A DNA stretch of 64,000 bases from contig NZ_SBIT01000001.1 in the NCBI RefSeq assembly GCF_004765785.1, positions 434,001-498,000 of the forward strand, in the 5' to 3' direction. Of the stretch, positions 53,791-62,370 are shown one piece after another; positions within the stretch are counted from its first letter, which is position 1; each line of letters begins with the position of its first letter. This DNA comes from Halorussus ruber. GTDB lineage: Archaea > Halobacteriota > Halobacteria > Halobacteriales > Haladaptataceae. The translations under genes were made by a program, and so were the position numbers. The notes under the pieces were generated by a model. That model did not search any database, was not told the DNA's origin, and was given only the letters and a program-made list of their open reading frames with translations.

Positions 53791-54198
53791 ATGGAGAGTT
53801 ACGACGACCACCTCGAACGGGCGATGGAGGAGTCGCCCGAGATTCAGGGTAGCGGCGACCGGTTCGACGTGCCCGAGGCCGACGTGCGCCAAGAGGGGAA
53901 CGTCACCGTCTACGAGAACTTTCAGGACACCCTCGACCGACTCGGCCGCGAGGAGGACCACGTCCTGAAGTTCCTGCAAGACGAACTCGGCACGAGCGCC
54001 CACATCGACGAGAGCGGCCGCGCTCGGCTGACCGGGGAGTTCAGCCAGCGCCGCATCGAGGACGCCCTCGAGGAGTACACCGACGAGTACGTCCTCTGCT
54101 CGGAGTGCGGACTCCCCGACACGCGACTCGAACGAGAACAGGGTGCGGTGTTGCTACGGTGCGAGGCGTGCGGCGCACGCTCGGCGACCAGTAGCTGA
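53791..54198 (+). CDS. Translation initiation factor aIF2 subunit beta
   Basis: The 135-residue protein has the N-terminal helix (YDDHLERAMEESPE), the central alpha/beta domain (HVLKFLQDELGTSAHIDESG, RLTGEFSQRRIEDALEEY) and the C-terminal zinc ribbon (CSECG ... CEACG). It is part of the trimeric factor that brings initiator tRNA to the ribosome. Its stop directly meets the stop of a convergent zinc-finger gene. Confidence 0.95.
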   Translation: MESYDDHLERAMEESPEIQGSGDRFDVPEADVRQEGNVTVYENFQDTLDRLGREEDHVLKFLQDELGTSAHIDESGRARLTGEFSQRRIEDALEEYTDEYVLCSECGLPDTRLEREQGAVLLRCEACGARSATSS

Positions 54199-54378
54199 CT
54201 ACTGGAACTGTTTCAGCGTCTCCAGGTCGCGCTCGGTCCGCGCGAACTCGGCGGTCCGGCGCGTGGCGTGACAGTTCGGGCAGTTGAACTGCTCGTCGTG
54301 GGACGGCAAGTCGTCGGGGGACTCCTCCCAGTCCTTGCCACACTCCGGACAAACCAGCCGCACGTAGGTTTCGTTCAT
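54199..54378 (-). CDS. Small zinc-ribbon protein (DUF7836-like)
   Basis: The 59-residue protein has CPECGKDW and CPNCHATRRT, two CxxC knuckles 23 residues apart. It resembles a transcription-factor-like or RNA-polymerase-associated ribbon. The start at 54378 (MNETYVRLVCPEC) is preferred over the ATG two codons upstream. Convergent with aIF2-beta with no gap. Confidence 0.8.
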   Translation of the reverse strand: MNETYVRLVCPECGKDWEESPDDLPSHDEQFNCPNCHATRRTAEFARTERDLETLKQFQ

Positions 54379-54515
54379 GTACAAAGAACCATGCGCGTGG
54401 CTGATAGAAAAAACTTGTCGCGGTATTCCAACTCGTGGGGCGGTAGCCGTCGAACCACCGACCCGCCAGCACGTCTAAGGCCGTTCTCGCGCAACCCTCG
54501 TTGGGGGTTGAGAGT

Positions 54516-55262
54516 ATGGCTAATCGACACCGAAGCGACCGACGGAACGACGACCAGAATCGAAGCGGACGCCACGAGAGCCACGACCGAGACCAGTCTC
54601 GGCGCGAAAGCGGCGGGCGAGGAGACGAAGGGAGCGGCCACCCGGCGGACGAGCGCCACTCGAACCAGTACGGAGACGCCGCCGACCGCGACCGACAGCG
54701 TCGCACCGGACACCGGAACCAAAGCGACGAGGCACCGCGCAGTCACCACGAGAAAAACGAGATAGAGGCGAAACACGACTTCACCGGTCACGGCCACGCG
54801 AACCGGTGGGGGAGCAATCGGACGACAGCAGTCCACGAGTCGGACCAATCCGGACGCGAGGGGCGTCAGAACCGGCCTGAGCGGTCCGGACGCGGAGGGC
54901 AGGAAAATAGACCGGAGCAGTCCGGACGCGGAGGCCAGCAAAACAGGTCGGACCAATCCGGACGCGGAGGCCGCCAGCGTCGCAAGCGAAGCGGACAGGA
55001 GAGCCACGACACCGGTTCGTCGCGCACCGGGAGCCAGCGCGGAAGCCACCGCGAGCAGGGGATTTCCGGACGGATGACCGGTCAGCGCGGCGAGTCCTCG
55101 CACCACTCCGACCCGCGCGACTCGACTTTCCGCGAGGAGGGCGGCGAGCGCGAACACCGCCACGGCGGCGAACACGGCACCAGCGAGCGCGACCACCGCT
55201 ACGGGAGTCGCCGGGGGCACGGGACCGAACGCCGAAAAGACGAGCGCCACTCCTCGGAGTGA
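54516..55262 (+). CDS. Second low-complexity hydrophilic protein (Arg/Gly/His/Ser/Gln-rich)
   Basis: The 248-residue protein is disordered throughout. It has repeats of DQSGRGG / EQSGRGGQ type in the middle (about residues 115-155) and an acidic-basic, His-rich C-terminal half. Like the 523-residue protein at 48302 it has no hydrophobic core, signal or membrane segment and begins with a DRRND/NDDH-style charged head. The two may be diverged paralogues, or independent. Convergent with the DUF7475-like gene. Confidence 0.68.
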   Translation: MANRHRSDRRNDDQNRSGRHESHDRDQSRRESGGRGDEGSGHPADERHSNQYGDAADRDRQRRTGHRNQSDEAPRSHHEKNEIEAKHDFTGHGHANRWGSNRTTAVHESDQSGREGRQNRPERSGRGGQENRPEQSGRGGQQNRSDQSGRGGRQRRKRSGQESHDTGSSRTGSQRGSHREQGISGRMTGQRGESSHHSDPRDSTFREEGGEREHRHGGEHGTSERDHRYGSRRGHGTERRKDERHSSE

Positions 55263-55387
55263 AATCTAGTTCAAGCAACTTCTTTAAGTTGTAAAGAAAT
55301 GAAAATCTTTCTTTAGGAATTGTTCTAAGTTCTTTCGCGTGCCGGGAACCCGCGCCGCCGCCGACCGCGATTAGACGAGTTCGCCTT

Positions 55388-55747
55388 TCAGACGAGTTTG
55401 CCTTCCCGGGCGAAGAGGTAGCTGATGAGAAGGAGGAAGGCAGTACTCAGCGCGCCGGTCACGAGGCCAATCGTCCGATACTGCATTCCGCTGAGGAGCC
55501 AGATGAAGCCGAGGACGAGGGTGTACACGACGCCGAGGACGTAGAGGACCGGCCGCCAGTACTGCGTCATGAAGAACGCCACGCCGAGGAGGAACCCGGC
55601 ACCGATCACGACGAACGGCGACTGGTCGGTCGTGACGCCGAGGTAGATGTGGATGGCCGCGAGGACGACGCCGAGCGCGACCGCGACCCAGTCCAGCCGA
55701 CTATCCATCTCGAGACGCACCACGCCCGACAACGAACGTTCTTCCAT
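55388..55747 (-). CDS. Four-span small membrane protein (DUF7475-like)
   Basis: The 119-residue protein has four hydrophobic segments (about residues 19-38, 43-62, 66-86 and 94-114) and short loops. The start could be at the first ATG (MEERSLSGVV) or at MDSRLDWVAV. I recall similar haloarchaeal proteins as DUF7475; function unknown. Confidence 0.72.
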   Translation of the reverse strand: MEERSLSGVVRLEMDSRLDWVAVALGVVLAAIHIYLGVTTDQSPFVVIGAGFLLGVAFFMTQYWRPVLYVLGVVYTLVLGFIWLLSGMQYRTIGLVTGALSTAFLLLISYLFAREGKLV

Positions 55748-55808
55748 GGCAATCCGTTAGGGGGGCTGGCGTGTTATAAACTTCCACGAGGCTCGACCCG
55801 TTCGAGAC

Positions 55809-56093
55809 TCAGACGGTGAACAGGTGTCCCTCGCGGGGCACGTCGAACAGTCCGACGCGAGCGCCAGCGTCGAGCCACGCGTGACCGTAGGAAAAGGAGG
55901 CCAGCGCGTTCACGAGGTCGTCCTCCTCGCGGAAGTGACGGCCGTCTTCGAGGTACGAACTCGCCATCTCCAGACACTCGGCCGCGGCCTCACCCATCGG
56001 GGTGTCCTCCGGCGGCGCGATTTCGGCGGCGTCGAGGGCCTCAGCGAGCAGGCCCTCGTATCGGTCGGTCTTCTCTTCGAGGTCGGCGGCCAT
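55809..56093 (-). CDS. DUF357 family protein
   Basis: The 94-residue protein is helical (KTDRYEGLLAEALDAAEIA, AAECLEMASSYLEDGRHF) and has the conserved tail DDLVNALASFSYGHAWLDAGARVGLF of archaeal DUF357. Function unknown. The preceding 41-residue gene lies 54 bp upstream in the same direction. Confidence 0.85.
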   Translation of the reverse strand: MAADLEEKTDRYEGLLAEALDAAEIAPPEDTPMGEAAAECLEMASSYLEDGRHFREEDDLVNALASFSYGHAWLDAGARVGLFDVPREGHLFTV

Positions 56094-56147
56094 ACCGCGT
56101 ATGGAACTGAGAGGGAAGTAAAAACTTCGACCTGAAGTGAAAGACGG

Positions 56148-56273
56148 TTACTCCTTTTCCGAGTCGTCTTCGGCCTCGGAACTGCTCGGTTCGCCGAACG
56201 TAGTCGCACCCGGTTCACCGAGGTCCTCGGGGCGGATTGTCGGTTCTTCGTCAGTCGATGTACTCTCGCTCAT
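56148..56273 (-). CDS. 41-residue acidic peptide
   Basis: ATG at 56273 and TAA at 56148 define a peptide (begins MSESTSTDEEPTIRPEDL, ends EDDSEKE) of strongly acidic composition. It starts 3 bp after the stop of the membrane-protein gene at 56277, so coupled translation is likely. Function unknown; it could be a partner or antidote of that protein, which is speculation. Confidence 0.5.
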   Translation of the reverse strand: MSESTSTDEEPTIRPEDLGEPGATTFGEPSSSEAEDDSEKE

Positions 56274-56276
56274 GGT

Positions 56277-56849
56277 TTAAATGTCGGGATAAATAGTTAA
56301 AAGCATTCCGACGAGAAGCATGGCGATTCCGCCGAGAAACGCGATTAGCGAGTACTCTATCCATCGCTCTTTTGCGTCTCGTTTTTCGACACCTTTGTCG
56401 ATCCATTTCGGATACCCGAGCGTGAGAACCCAGTTCAGGTACTCGTCTTCACGGAGGTTGTATTTCGTCAGTTTATCGAAGGCGTCCGTACTCACGCCTC
56501 CATCGACAGTCTGTATCATGTAGCTGAACAATGCGAACAGTATCGAACCGATGAACAACAGCACAGCGCCGATAGAGGGGATACTGACGTACGATTGCAG
56601 GTCTTGAAGATTCGAGGCGACTGCAATCAGGATAGTCAGAACAAGGCCATTGAGGCGGATGAGTCGGAAAGCCTTGTCCGACAGGTCCGAGAACGTTTCT
56701 AGCGTTTGCTCTAAGACGAGTTGCGCGTCGGAATGAGCGCGTTCAAGCGCGTCTGAATCGGGGTCACGGCACTCGGCGATTTGTTCTAATTCCTGCCTTC
56801 GGCTACTTTCCTCGTCGTCTGTCCCACTCGATATTATTATTACTAACGA
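56277..56849 (-). CDS. Membrane protein of unknown family, no canonical start codon
   Basis: The frame is open from 56849 (after an in-frame TAG at 56850-56852) to TAA at 56277, but has no ATG, GTG or TTG until a GTG at 56564. Upstream sequence looks coding: DDEESSRRQELEQIAECRD, then an amphipathic helix, then two adjacent membrane segments (NGLVLTILIAVAS and AVLLFIGSILFALF), a soluble region and a third segment (LIAFLGGIAMLLVG). ATA codons at 56832-56840 sit where a start is expected. The layout resembles SLATT-type two-TM proteins loosely. A+T content exceeds that of most neighbours, suggesting transfer. Confidence 0.55.
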   Translation of the reverse strand, partial: SLVIIISSGTDDEESSRRQELEQIAECRDPDSDALERAHSDAQLVLEQTLETFSDLSDKAFRLIRLNGLVLTILIAVASNLQDLQSYVSIPSIGAVLLFIGSILFALFSYMIQTVDGGVSTDAFDKLTKYNLREDEYLNWVLTLGYPKWIDKGVEKRDAKERWIEYSLIAFLGGIAMLLVGMLLTIYPDI

Positions 56850-56959
56850 CTATTTAGTCGCGGAATAAAAATGTGGATGAATGTTCTCCGAGATTTCAGA
56901 AACCGGAAAGCCGAGGAGACAACACAAGCTAAATACGCGCCCCATCGTAATATTGCAGT

Positions 56960-58012
56960 ATGAGCGAACAACCTCGCGTCGAGCATCGGAAACTCATCAT
57001 CTCCGGGAGCGGAATCGCGGGGCTGACCGCGGCCATCTACGCTGCGCGGTCGAACAACGACCCCCTGGTACTCGAGGGCGACGAACCCGGCGGGCAACTG
57101 ACGCTGACGACCGACGTGGAGAACTACCCCGGATTCCCCGAGGGAATCAGCGGCCCGGACCTCATCAACAACATGAAAGAGCAGGCCACGCGGTTCGGGG
57201 CCGAGGTCAAAAACGGCATCATCGAGGAGGTAGACGACTCCTCGCGGCCCTACCGCGTGGAACTCGCCAACGGCGACGTCTACACCGCCGACGCGTTCAT
57301 CGCGGCCTCGGGTGCCAGCGCCCGGACCCTCGGCATCCCCGGCGAGGACGACCTGATGGGCTACGGCGTCTCGACGTGTGCGACCTGTGACGGCGCGTTC
57401 TTCCGCGGCGAGGAGATGCTCGTCGTCGGCGGCGGCGACGCCGCGATGGAGGAGGCCAACTTCCTCACCAAGTTCGCCTCGAAAGTCTACCTCGTCCACC
57501 GCCGCGAGGAGTTCCGCGCCGAGGACTACTGGATAGACCGCGTGCAGGAGAAAGTCGAGGAGGGCGAAATCGAACTCGTCAAGAACGCCGAGGTCACCGA
57601 AATCCACGGCTCGGTCGAGGAGGGAGTCGATACCGTGGACCTCGTCCGTCACCCCGAGGGCTATCCGACCGACAAGTTGGACGACCCCGAGACCGAGGAG
57701 TTCGAGATGGACGTGGGCGCTGTCTTCCTCGCCATCGGCCACACGCCAAACACCGACTACCTCGAAGACACCGCGGTCGAGATGGACGACGCGGGCTACA
57801 TCCAGACCGAGGGCGGCAAGGGCGGCGGCCAGACGAAGACGGGCGTGCCCGGTATCTTCGGCGCGGGCGACGTGGTGGACTACCACTACCAGCAGGCCGT
57901 GACCGCCGCGGGCATGGGCTGTAAGGCCGCGCTCGACGCCGACGACTACCTCGAAACCGCCGAAATCGAGGCCGAGGAGGGCGCGACCGAGGCCGCGGCG
58001 GGCGACGACTAA
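56960..58012 (+). CDS. trxB: Thioredoxin reductase
   Basis: The 350-residue flavoprotein has SGSGIAG (FAD site, residues 15-21), the redox-active CATC (Cys140, Cys143), the NADPH site VVGGGDAAMEE and the final FAD contact GIFGAGDVVD. It reduces thioredoxin with NADPH in the cytoplasm. An acidic tail of about 15 residues is added at the C-terminus. Length and motifs are standard. Confidence 0.95.
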   Translation: MSEQPRVEHRKLIISGSGIAGLTAAIYAARSNNDPLVLEGDEPGGQLTLTTDVENYPGFPEGISGPDLINNMKEQATRFGAEVKNGIIEEVDDSSRPYRVELANGDVYTADAFIAASGASARTLGIPGEDDLMGYGVSTCATCDGAFFRGEEMLVVGGGDAAMEEANFLTKFASKVYLVHRREEFRAEDYWIDRVQEKVEEGEIELVKNAEVTEIHGSVEEGVDTVDLVRHPEGYPTDKLDDPETEEFEMDVGAVFLAIGHTPNTDYLEDTAVEMDDAGYIQTEGGKGGGQTKTGVPGIFGAGDVVDYHYQQAVTAAGMGCKAALDADDYLETAEIEAEEGATEAAAGDD

Positions 58013-58029
58013 GCCGAGGACTCGGTCGT

Positions 58030-59199
58030 CTAAGTCACCGTTTCTGTCGTCGTCTCCGCCGTTTCGTTAGTCGTCTCGTCAGTGACTTCGATCACGGCGA
58101 TGCCGTTGACCGCCTCCCGTGAATCGACCTTCGTGTACGGTCCGTCGGCAGTCCGGTTCGACGCGACGAAGTCGAACTGCTGGTTATCGTTCGAGTCCCG
58201 GTAGACGACCGCGACTAGTCGCTGGGACTGATTCAGCGATTGGTTGAGTTCGACTGTGACGTTCTCGCTCAGTCCGGGCGCGAGGTATCCGGACTGACCG
58301 AGTATACTCCCGACCACGTTCCCTTCGATGATACTCTCGTCGTGGACGACGACGAAACCACCTTCGGGGACGGTCACCGACTGCACGGTGACGGCCTCTC
58401 CGGTCGAGTCCTGACGCTCGAACGTGAGGCTCGCAGTGGGCGCTTCCGCCACGGTCGTCGTCGCGGGTTCCGTAACCGCAGTCGTCGTTTCGGTTGCGGT
58501 GGTCGTAGTGGTTGCAGGTGCGGCAGTAGTGGTTTCGGTTGCAGGTGCAGCAGTAGTGGTTTCGGTTGCAGGTGCAGCAGTCGTAGTTGCGGTAGTCGTC
58601 GTGGTCGCTGCAGTCGTTTCCGTCGCCACGGTAGTGGCTTCGGTCGTCGCTGTCGTCTCCGTCGGCGTTTCCGCCGTAGTGGTCCCCGCAGTCGTGGTTC
58701 CCGGGGTCGTGGTTTCTGTCGCCTCGGTCGTCGCGTTCGCCTCGGTCAGCGTCACGTTGGCAGTAACTGCCGTGTCTTCGGCGAACACGCCGTGCGTGAA
58801 CGTTCCCGCGGGGAACCCGGTCGTGTCGTCCGTCGTGACGTTGAACTGTATCGTCTGGGTCGCGTTCTCGGCGACCTCGACCAACTCGGCACCGATGACG
58901 TTTCCGGCGATTCGATAGCTGACCTCGCCCGCGAACGACTCGTCGCCCCTATTGACGATGTTCGCCGAGACGGTGTAGTTCGTCCCGATGCGGACTCGCT
59001 CCGGTGCTGTCAGGTTCTCGACCGAGACGCCAGTCGCTTGGGCGGTCGTCGTCCCCGCAGTCGTCGCTGTCGTCTCCTGAACTCGGGCGGTTCCGTCTGA
59101 GACTATCGCTCCGCTCGTGACTGCGCCCGCCCCGACGACTAAGAGCGCCGTAACGAAAACGGCGGTTACCGCTCGGCGGGGGTCGTCTCTCGGAGTCAT
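58030..59199 (-). CDS. Exported DUF7282 protein with CARDB-like domain and Thr-rich linker
   Basis: The 389-residue protein starts at 59199 (MTPRDDPRRAVTAVFVTALL, signal anchor). It has a CARDB-like adhesin domain (about residues 50-150), a long Thr/Ala/Glu linker with ETTTAAPAT repeats (about 155-265) and a C-terminal DUF7282 domain (about 265-370, VPEGGFVVVHDES, RLVAVVYRDSNDNQ). There is no PGF-TM tail, only a short Thr-rich end. It relates to the protein at 3404 in domain content. Confidence 0.8.
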   Translation of the reverse strand: MTPRDDPRRAVTAVFVTALLVVGAGAVTSGAIVSDGTARVQETTATTAGTTTAQATGVSVENLTAPERVRIGTNYTVSANIVNRGDESFAGEVSYRIAGNVIGAELVEVAENATQTIQFNVTTDDTTGFPAGTFTHGVFAEDTAVTANVTLTEANATTEATETTTPGTTTAGTTTAETPTETTATTEATTVATETTAATTTTTATTTAAPATETTTAAPATETTTAAPATTTTTATETTTAVTEPATTTVAEAPTASLTFERQDSTGEAVTVQSVTVPEGGFVVVHDESIIEGNVVGSILGQSGYLAPGLSENVTVELNQSLNQSQRLVAVVYRDSNDNQQFDFVASNRTADGPYTKVDSREAVNGIAVIEVTDETTNETAETTTETVT

Positions 59200-59596
59200 T
59201 GTGCTCTCACCCGGATGCTCTCGCGCATGGTAGAGAGTCACTCCGTATCGACGAATAGATGCTCTCGACCGTTCACGGGGTTATTTTCCTCTTAGGATTA
59301 CTCGGGCGAGAGTAACGGATTTTCTCAGTCGGAAAGCAGACCGAGAACCGGTGAAATCCATATTGTCGAGCGTCTAACTGTTCGTGTCCTCGTCGAAATT
59401 CAGGCTGTCGCTCGGGCATCGGACGTTTCTTTCTCTAATTCACAAATAAGAATATAGAATGCGTAATACTACCCCGGATAGAAATTTAATACATCACACT
59501 TCTCATCAAGAATTCGTTACGTCGAGAACGGTCGTCCTTCTTTATGGAGGAGTCAGTCCCACGTTTGCAATGCCCCGGTTGGGGGGCAGAGAAACT
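59200..59596. other. Divergent promoter region
   Basis: Gap between the exported DUF7282 gene and the Tat protein gene. Bases 59278-59300 and 59430-59500 are A+T-rich (ttattttcctcttaggatta, ttcacaaataagaatatag, agaaatttaatacatcac). No gene is credible; the upstream open frame to 59459 precedes the true start. Confidence 0.5.
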
Positions 59597-60145
59597 ATGA
59601 CACGAGAGAACTCCGCAGAAGAGACCGACGATACGCGGCGGTCGTTCATGAAGAAGGGCGTATTGGCGTCGAGTGCGGTCGCGCTCGGCCTCGCCGGTAG
59701 CGGGAGCGTTATCGGGCAGGAGAACGCAGCGAACCCGAACACCGCCTTGGTGTTCGTGAACGACTACAAGCCCGGCGTCAGCTTCAGTCCGGTGAGTCGT
59801 CTCCAGCAGCCGACGGTCGAGCAAATCCTCGGGTACGTGGACCCGGCGAACCCGAACGATCCTGACGCGTCGCCCGGTGCCGTCGTGGACCCGGACGACT
59901 GGAACGGCTACATGATTCACTACGAGGACTGCGGCCCGGGCAACTACGACGTCATCTTCCTGCGGGAGGGACTGCTCGAATCCGGACAGACCTACTCGTT
60001 CACTACCGACGCTGTCTTCTTCAGCAACAGACTCGGACTGCTCGAGGCGAGTATCCAGTCGGGGGGTGGCGGCGGCAACGGCGGTGGCGACGGCGGTGGT
60101 GGCAACGGCGGCGGTGACGGCAACGGCGGTGGCGACGGCGGGTGA
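59597..60145 (+). CDS. Tat-exported protein with Gly-rich tail
   Basis: The 182-residue protein begins at 59597 with TRRSFMKKGVLASSAVALG, a Tat signal. The mature domain (about 50-150) has NTALVFVNDYKPGVSFSPVS, a WNGYMIHYEDCGPGNYDVIFLREG core and one Cys. The tail is an Asn/Asp/Gly-rich run. It is followed by a paralogue at 60225 with a very similar mature domain. Family not recognised. Confidence 0.78.
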   Translation: MTRENSAEETDDTRRSFMKKGVLASSAVALGLAGSGSVIGQENAANPNTALVFVNDYKPGVSFSPVSRLQQPTVEQILGYVDPANPNDPDASPGAVVDPDDWNGYMIHYEDCGPGNYDVIFLREGLLESGQTYSFTTDAVFFSNRLGLLEASIQSGGGGGNGGGDGGGGNGGGDGNGGGDGG

Positions 60146-60224
60146 TGCTCGACCGCCGCGTCACGGTCCACCGAGGCTCGCATAGCCTAACCGAACTCAG
60201 CGCGCGAGCGCCACGGGGGACATA

Positions 60225-60911
60225 ATGCAAGAGAACGCACAGGAACCGAACACTGCCTTGGTATTCGTGGACAGCTACAAACCCGGAATCGGGTTCCGGC
60301 CGATAAGCCGCGTTCAACAGCCGACGGTCAACCAGATTCTCGGCTACATCGACCCGGCCAATCCGGACCCGGCGGACGGTGCGGTCGTGGACCCGGCCGA
60401 CTGGAACGGCTACATCGTCCGCTACCAGAACTGCGGCCCGGGCAACTACGAACTCGTCTTCCTGCGGGAGGGGCTGCTCGAAACCGGTCAGACCTACTCG
60501 TTCACTACCAACGCCGTGTTCTTCAACAACGAACTCGGCCTGCTCGAATCCGAGATACAACGAGGAGCAGGCCCGGCAGGGCAAGGAGCGGCCGAGGAGA
60601 CGACCGGAGACGAGACGCAAGAAGCAGAGCAAGAGGGGGCCGAAGAGACGGCCACGACTACCGAGGAGACCACTACGACCGCCGAGGAACCGGCCACGAC
60701 AACCGAGGGGACTCCCACGACCACCGAGGAACCGACGACTACGACCACTGGGGAGACGGCTACGACCACCGAGGAGACGACCACGCTGTCGGACCAGACG
60801 ACTACGGTCACGCGGGAGACGACGCCGCCGACCGAAACGACGACGACGCCGAACCAGACGACGACCCAAGAAGTCCTCGTGAACGCCACCGAGACGGGAG
60901 ACGGTGGCTGA
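60225..60911 (+). CDS. Paralogue without signal peptide, Thr-rich tail
   Basis: The 228-residue protein matches the mature domain of the preceding gene closely (EPNTALVFVDSYKPGIGF, GYIDPANPDP, NCGPGNYELVFLREGLLET) but starts at MQENAQ right after the point where the Tat signal would end. An in-frame TAG lies about 45 bp upstream, so no signal peptide can be added. Its tail is a Thr/Glu-rich mucin-like stretch of about 115 residues. It is a tandem duplicate that lost export, or its upstream part is a pseudogene. Confidence 0.72.
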   Translation: MQENAQEPNTALVFVDSYKPGIGFRPISRVQQPTVNQILGYIDPANPDPADGAVVDPADWNGYIVRYQNCGPGNYELVFLREGLLETGQTYSFTTNAVFFNNELGLLESEIQRGAGPAGQGAAEETTGDETQEAEQEGAEETATTTEETTTTAEEPATTTEGTPTTTEEPTTTTTGETATTTEETTTLSDQTTTVTRETTPPTETTTTPNQTTTQEVLVNATETGDGG

Positions 60912-60996
60912 GAACTCTCCTCGACTTCGGGCCGCTCGGCTCGCTTCCCGGACCGGTATCCGCACTTCTTTACGTCCGCCCGCGGAAGGAAGGACC

Positions 60997-61296
60997 ATGG
61001 CCGACAACGAAGTCGAGACCGTGACGTACACCATCGAATCGCCCGACGGTGACACCGAAGAGCTGACGCTGCCGACAGGCATCGTCGACGCGCTCCGCGA
61101 GGACGAGGGCGAGACCGACACCTCCGTCCTCGGCGACCTGACGATGCTCTCGTTCGCACAGCAGGCCCACGCCCTCGTCCACCACGCTCACGGGGAACCC
61201 GACGAGGAGACTCTCGCGCAGGAGGAGAAGACGATGGAACTGTTCGAGGAGCGATTCGGCCAGACGTTCGGCGAGATGACCGGTCACTCCCACTAA
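60997..61296 (+). CDS. DUF7545-like small protein
   Basis: The 99-residue acidic protein has VETVTYTIESPDGDTEELTLP and a helical second half ending in GEMTGHSH. I recall haloarchaeal DUF7545; function unknown. Confidence 0.7.
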   Translation: MADNEVETVTYTIESPDGDTEELTLPTGIVDALREDEGETDTSVLGDLTMLSFAQQAHALVHHAHGEPDEETLAQEEKTMELFEERFGQTFGEMTGHSH

Positions 61297-61484
61297 CTGT
61301 CGCTCGAATAGGATTTTTCAGCAAAAGTATATTTTCGACGAGCACTTTCAAGTACGGTTCCAACCGCACCACGAGTTACGGAACCCGTCTCCGATTTCTG
61401 TTCCACCGGGGCTTAAAAAGCATTGACTATAGCAGGCAACAATAACTCCCCAGCGGGATGCGAACGACGGTACGAACGACCGAA

Positions 61485-61637
61485 ATGTCCGCCGATGAGA
61501 ACAAAGTCCGGGTGCGTTGTCGTGACTGCTCGTTCGAGAAACTCGTCAGCGCCGAGGACGCGAAACCCGCCGAGGTTCTCATCGAACACGGCGAGCGGAC
61601 CGGCCACACCCTGACCATCGACCACGTCGAGGAGTAG
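61485..61637 (+). CDS. Small CxxC protein
   Basis: ATG at 61485 gives 50 residues (MSADENKVRVRCRDCSF to HVEE); an in-frame ATG at 61458 would add 9 residues. CRDC is a single CxxC pair. Its TAG at 61635 abuts the stop of the convergent reductase. Short haloarchaeal CxxC proteins of this kind are common. Function unknown. Confidence 0.65.
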   Translation: MSADENKVRVRCRDCSFEKLVSAEDAKPAEVLIEHGERTGHTLTIDHVEE

Positions 61638-62300
61638 TCAGACCACCGCGTACCGGAGCAGGACGCCGTCGTCGATTCGCTCCACGTCGTCCAGTTCCAA
61701 CTCGGGGAACTCCGCGACGAAGCCCTCGCCGTCGGCCAGCGTGGGGGCGTCCCGGCCGCCGATGACCTTCGAACCGACGAACACCCGGAGTTCGTCCACG
61801 AGTCCGCCCTCGAACAGCGAGAAGATGAGTTCGCCGCCGCCCTCGACCATCAGTTGCTCTATCCCTTCCCGGTCGAGCGCCGAGAGCGCCGCGTCCAACT
61901 CGACTCGCTCGTCGCCCGCGGTGATGAGTCGCGCGCCGGTCTGGGTCAACGCCTCGATTCGCTGGTTCGGCGCGGACTCCGAGACCAGCAGGTAGGTCGT
62001 CGCCGCGTCGTCCACAATTCGGGCGTCGGTGGGCGTGCGGGCCTTCGAGTCGGCGACGACCCGGACGGGGTGGGCCGACTCCTCGCGGTTCCGGCGGGCC
62101 GACTGGCGGTCGGGGTCGTCCAACGTCAGGTGCGGGTCGTCGGCGAGTACCGTGCCGACCCCGACCATGACGGCGTCGCTCCCGGCCCGAAGGGCGTCCA
62201 CCCGGTCGAAATCCTTCGGGCCGCTGATGGCTATCTGCTCGCGCCGCCGCGAGGAGAGTTTGCCGTCGGCACTCATCGCCGCGTTGACGACCACGCGCAT
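61638..62300 (-). CDS. RibD-C-type diaminohydroxyphosphoribosylaminopyrimidine reductase
   Basis: The 220-residue protein has MRVVVNAAMSADGKL, GSDAVMVGVGTVLADDP and MVEGGGELIFSLFEGGLVDELRVF, typical of the RibD C-terminal/archaeal 2,5-diamino-6-ribosylaminopyrimidinone phosphate reductase that acts in riboflavin and coenzyme F420 biosynthesis. Length matches the stand-alone archaeal enzyme. Convergent with the CxxC gene. Confidence 0.9.
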   Translation of the reverse strand: MRVVVNAAMSADGKLSSRRREQIAISGPKDFDRVDALRAGSDAVMVGVGTVLADDPHLTLDDPDRQSARRNREESAHPVRVVADSKARTPTDARIVDDAATTYLLVSESAPNQRIEALTQTGARLITAGDERVELDAALSALDREGIEQLMVEGGGELIFSLFEGGLVDELRVFVGSKVIGGRDAPTLADGEGFVAEFPELELDDVERIDDGVLLRYAVV

Positions 62301-62370
62301 ACCTCCGATAGCGCCCGGCCGGGAAAACCGCTTTCGGTCGATTTATGTCGCACACGATGGACGTTAGGGT

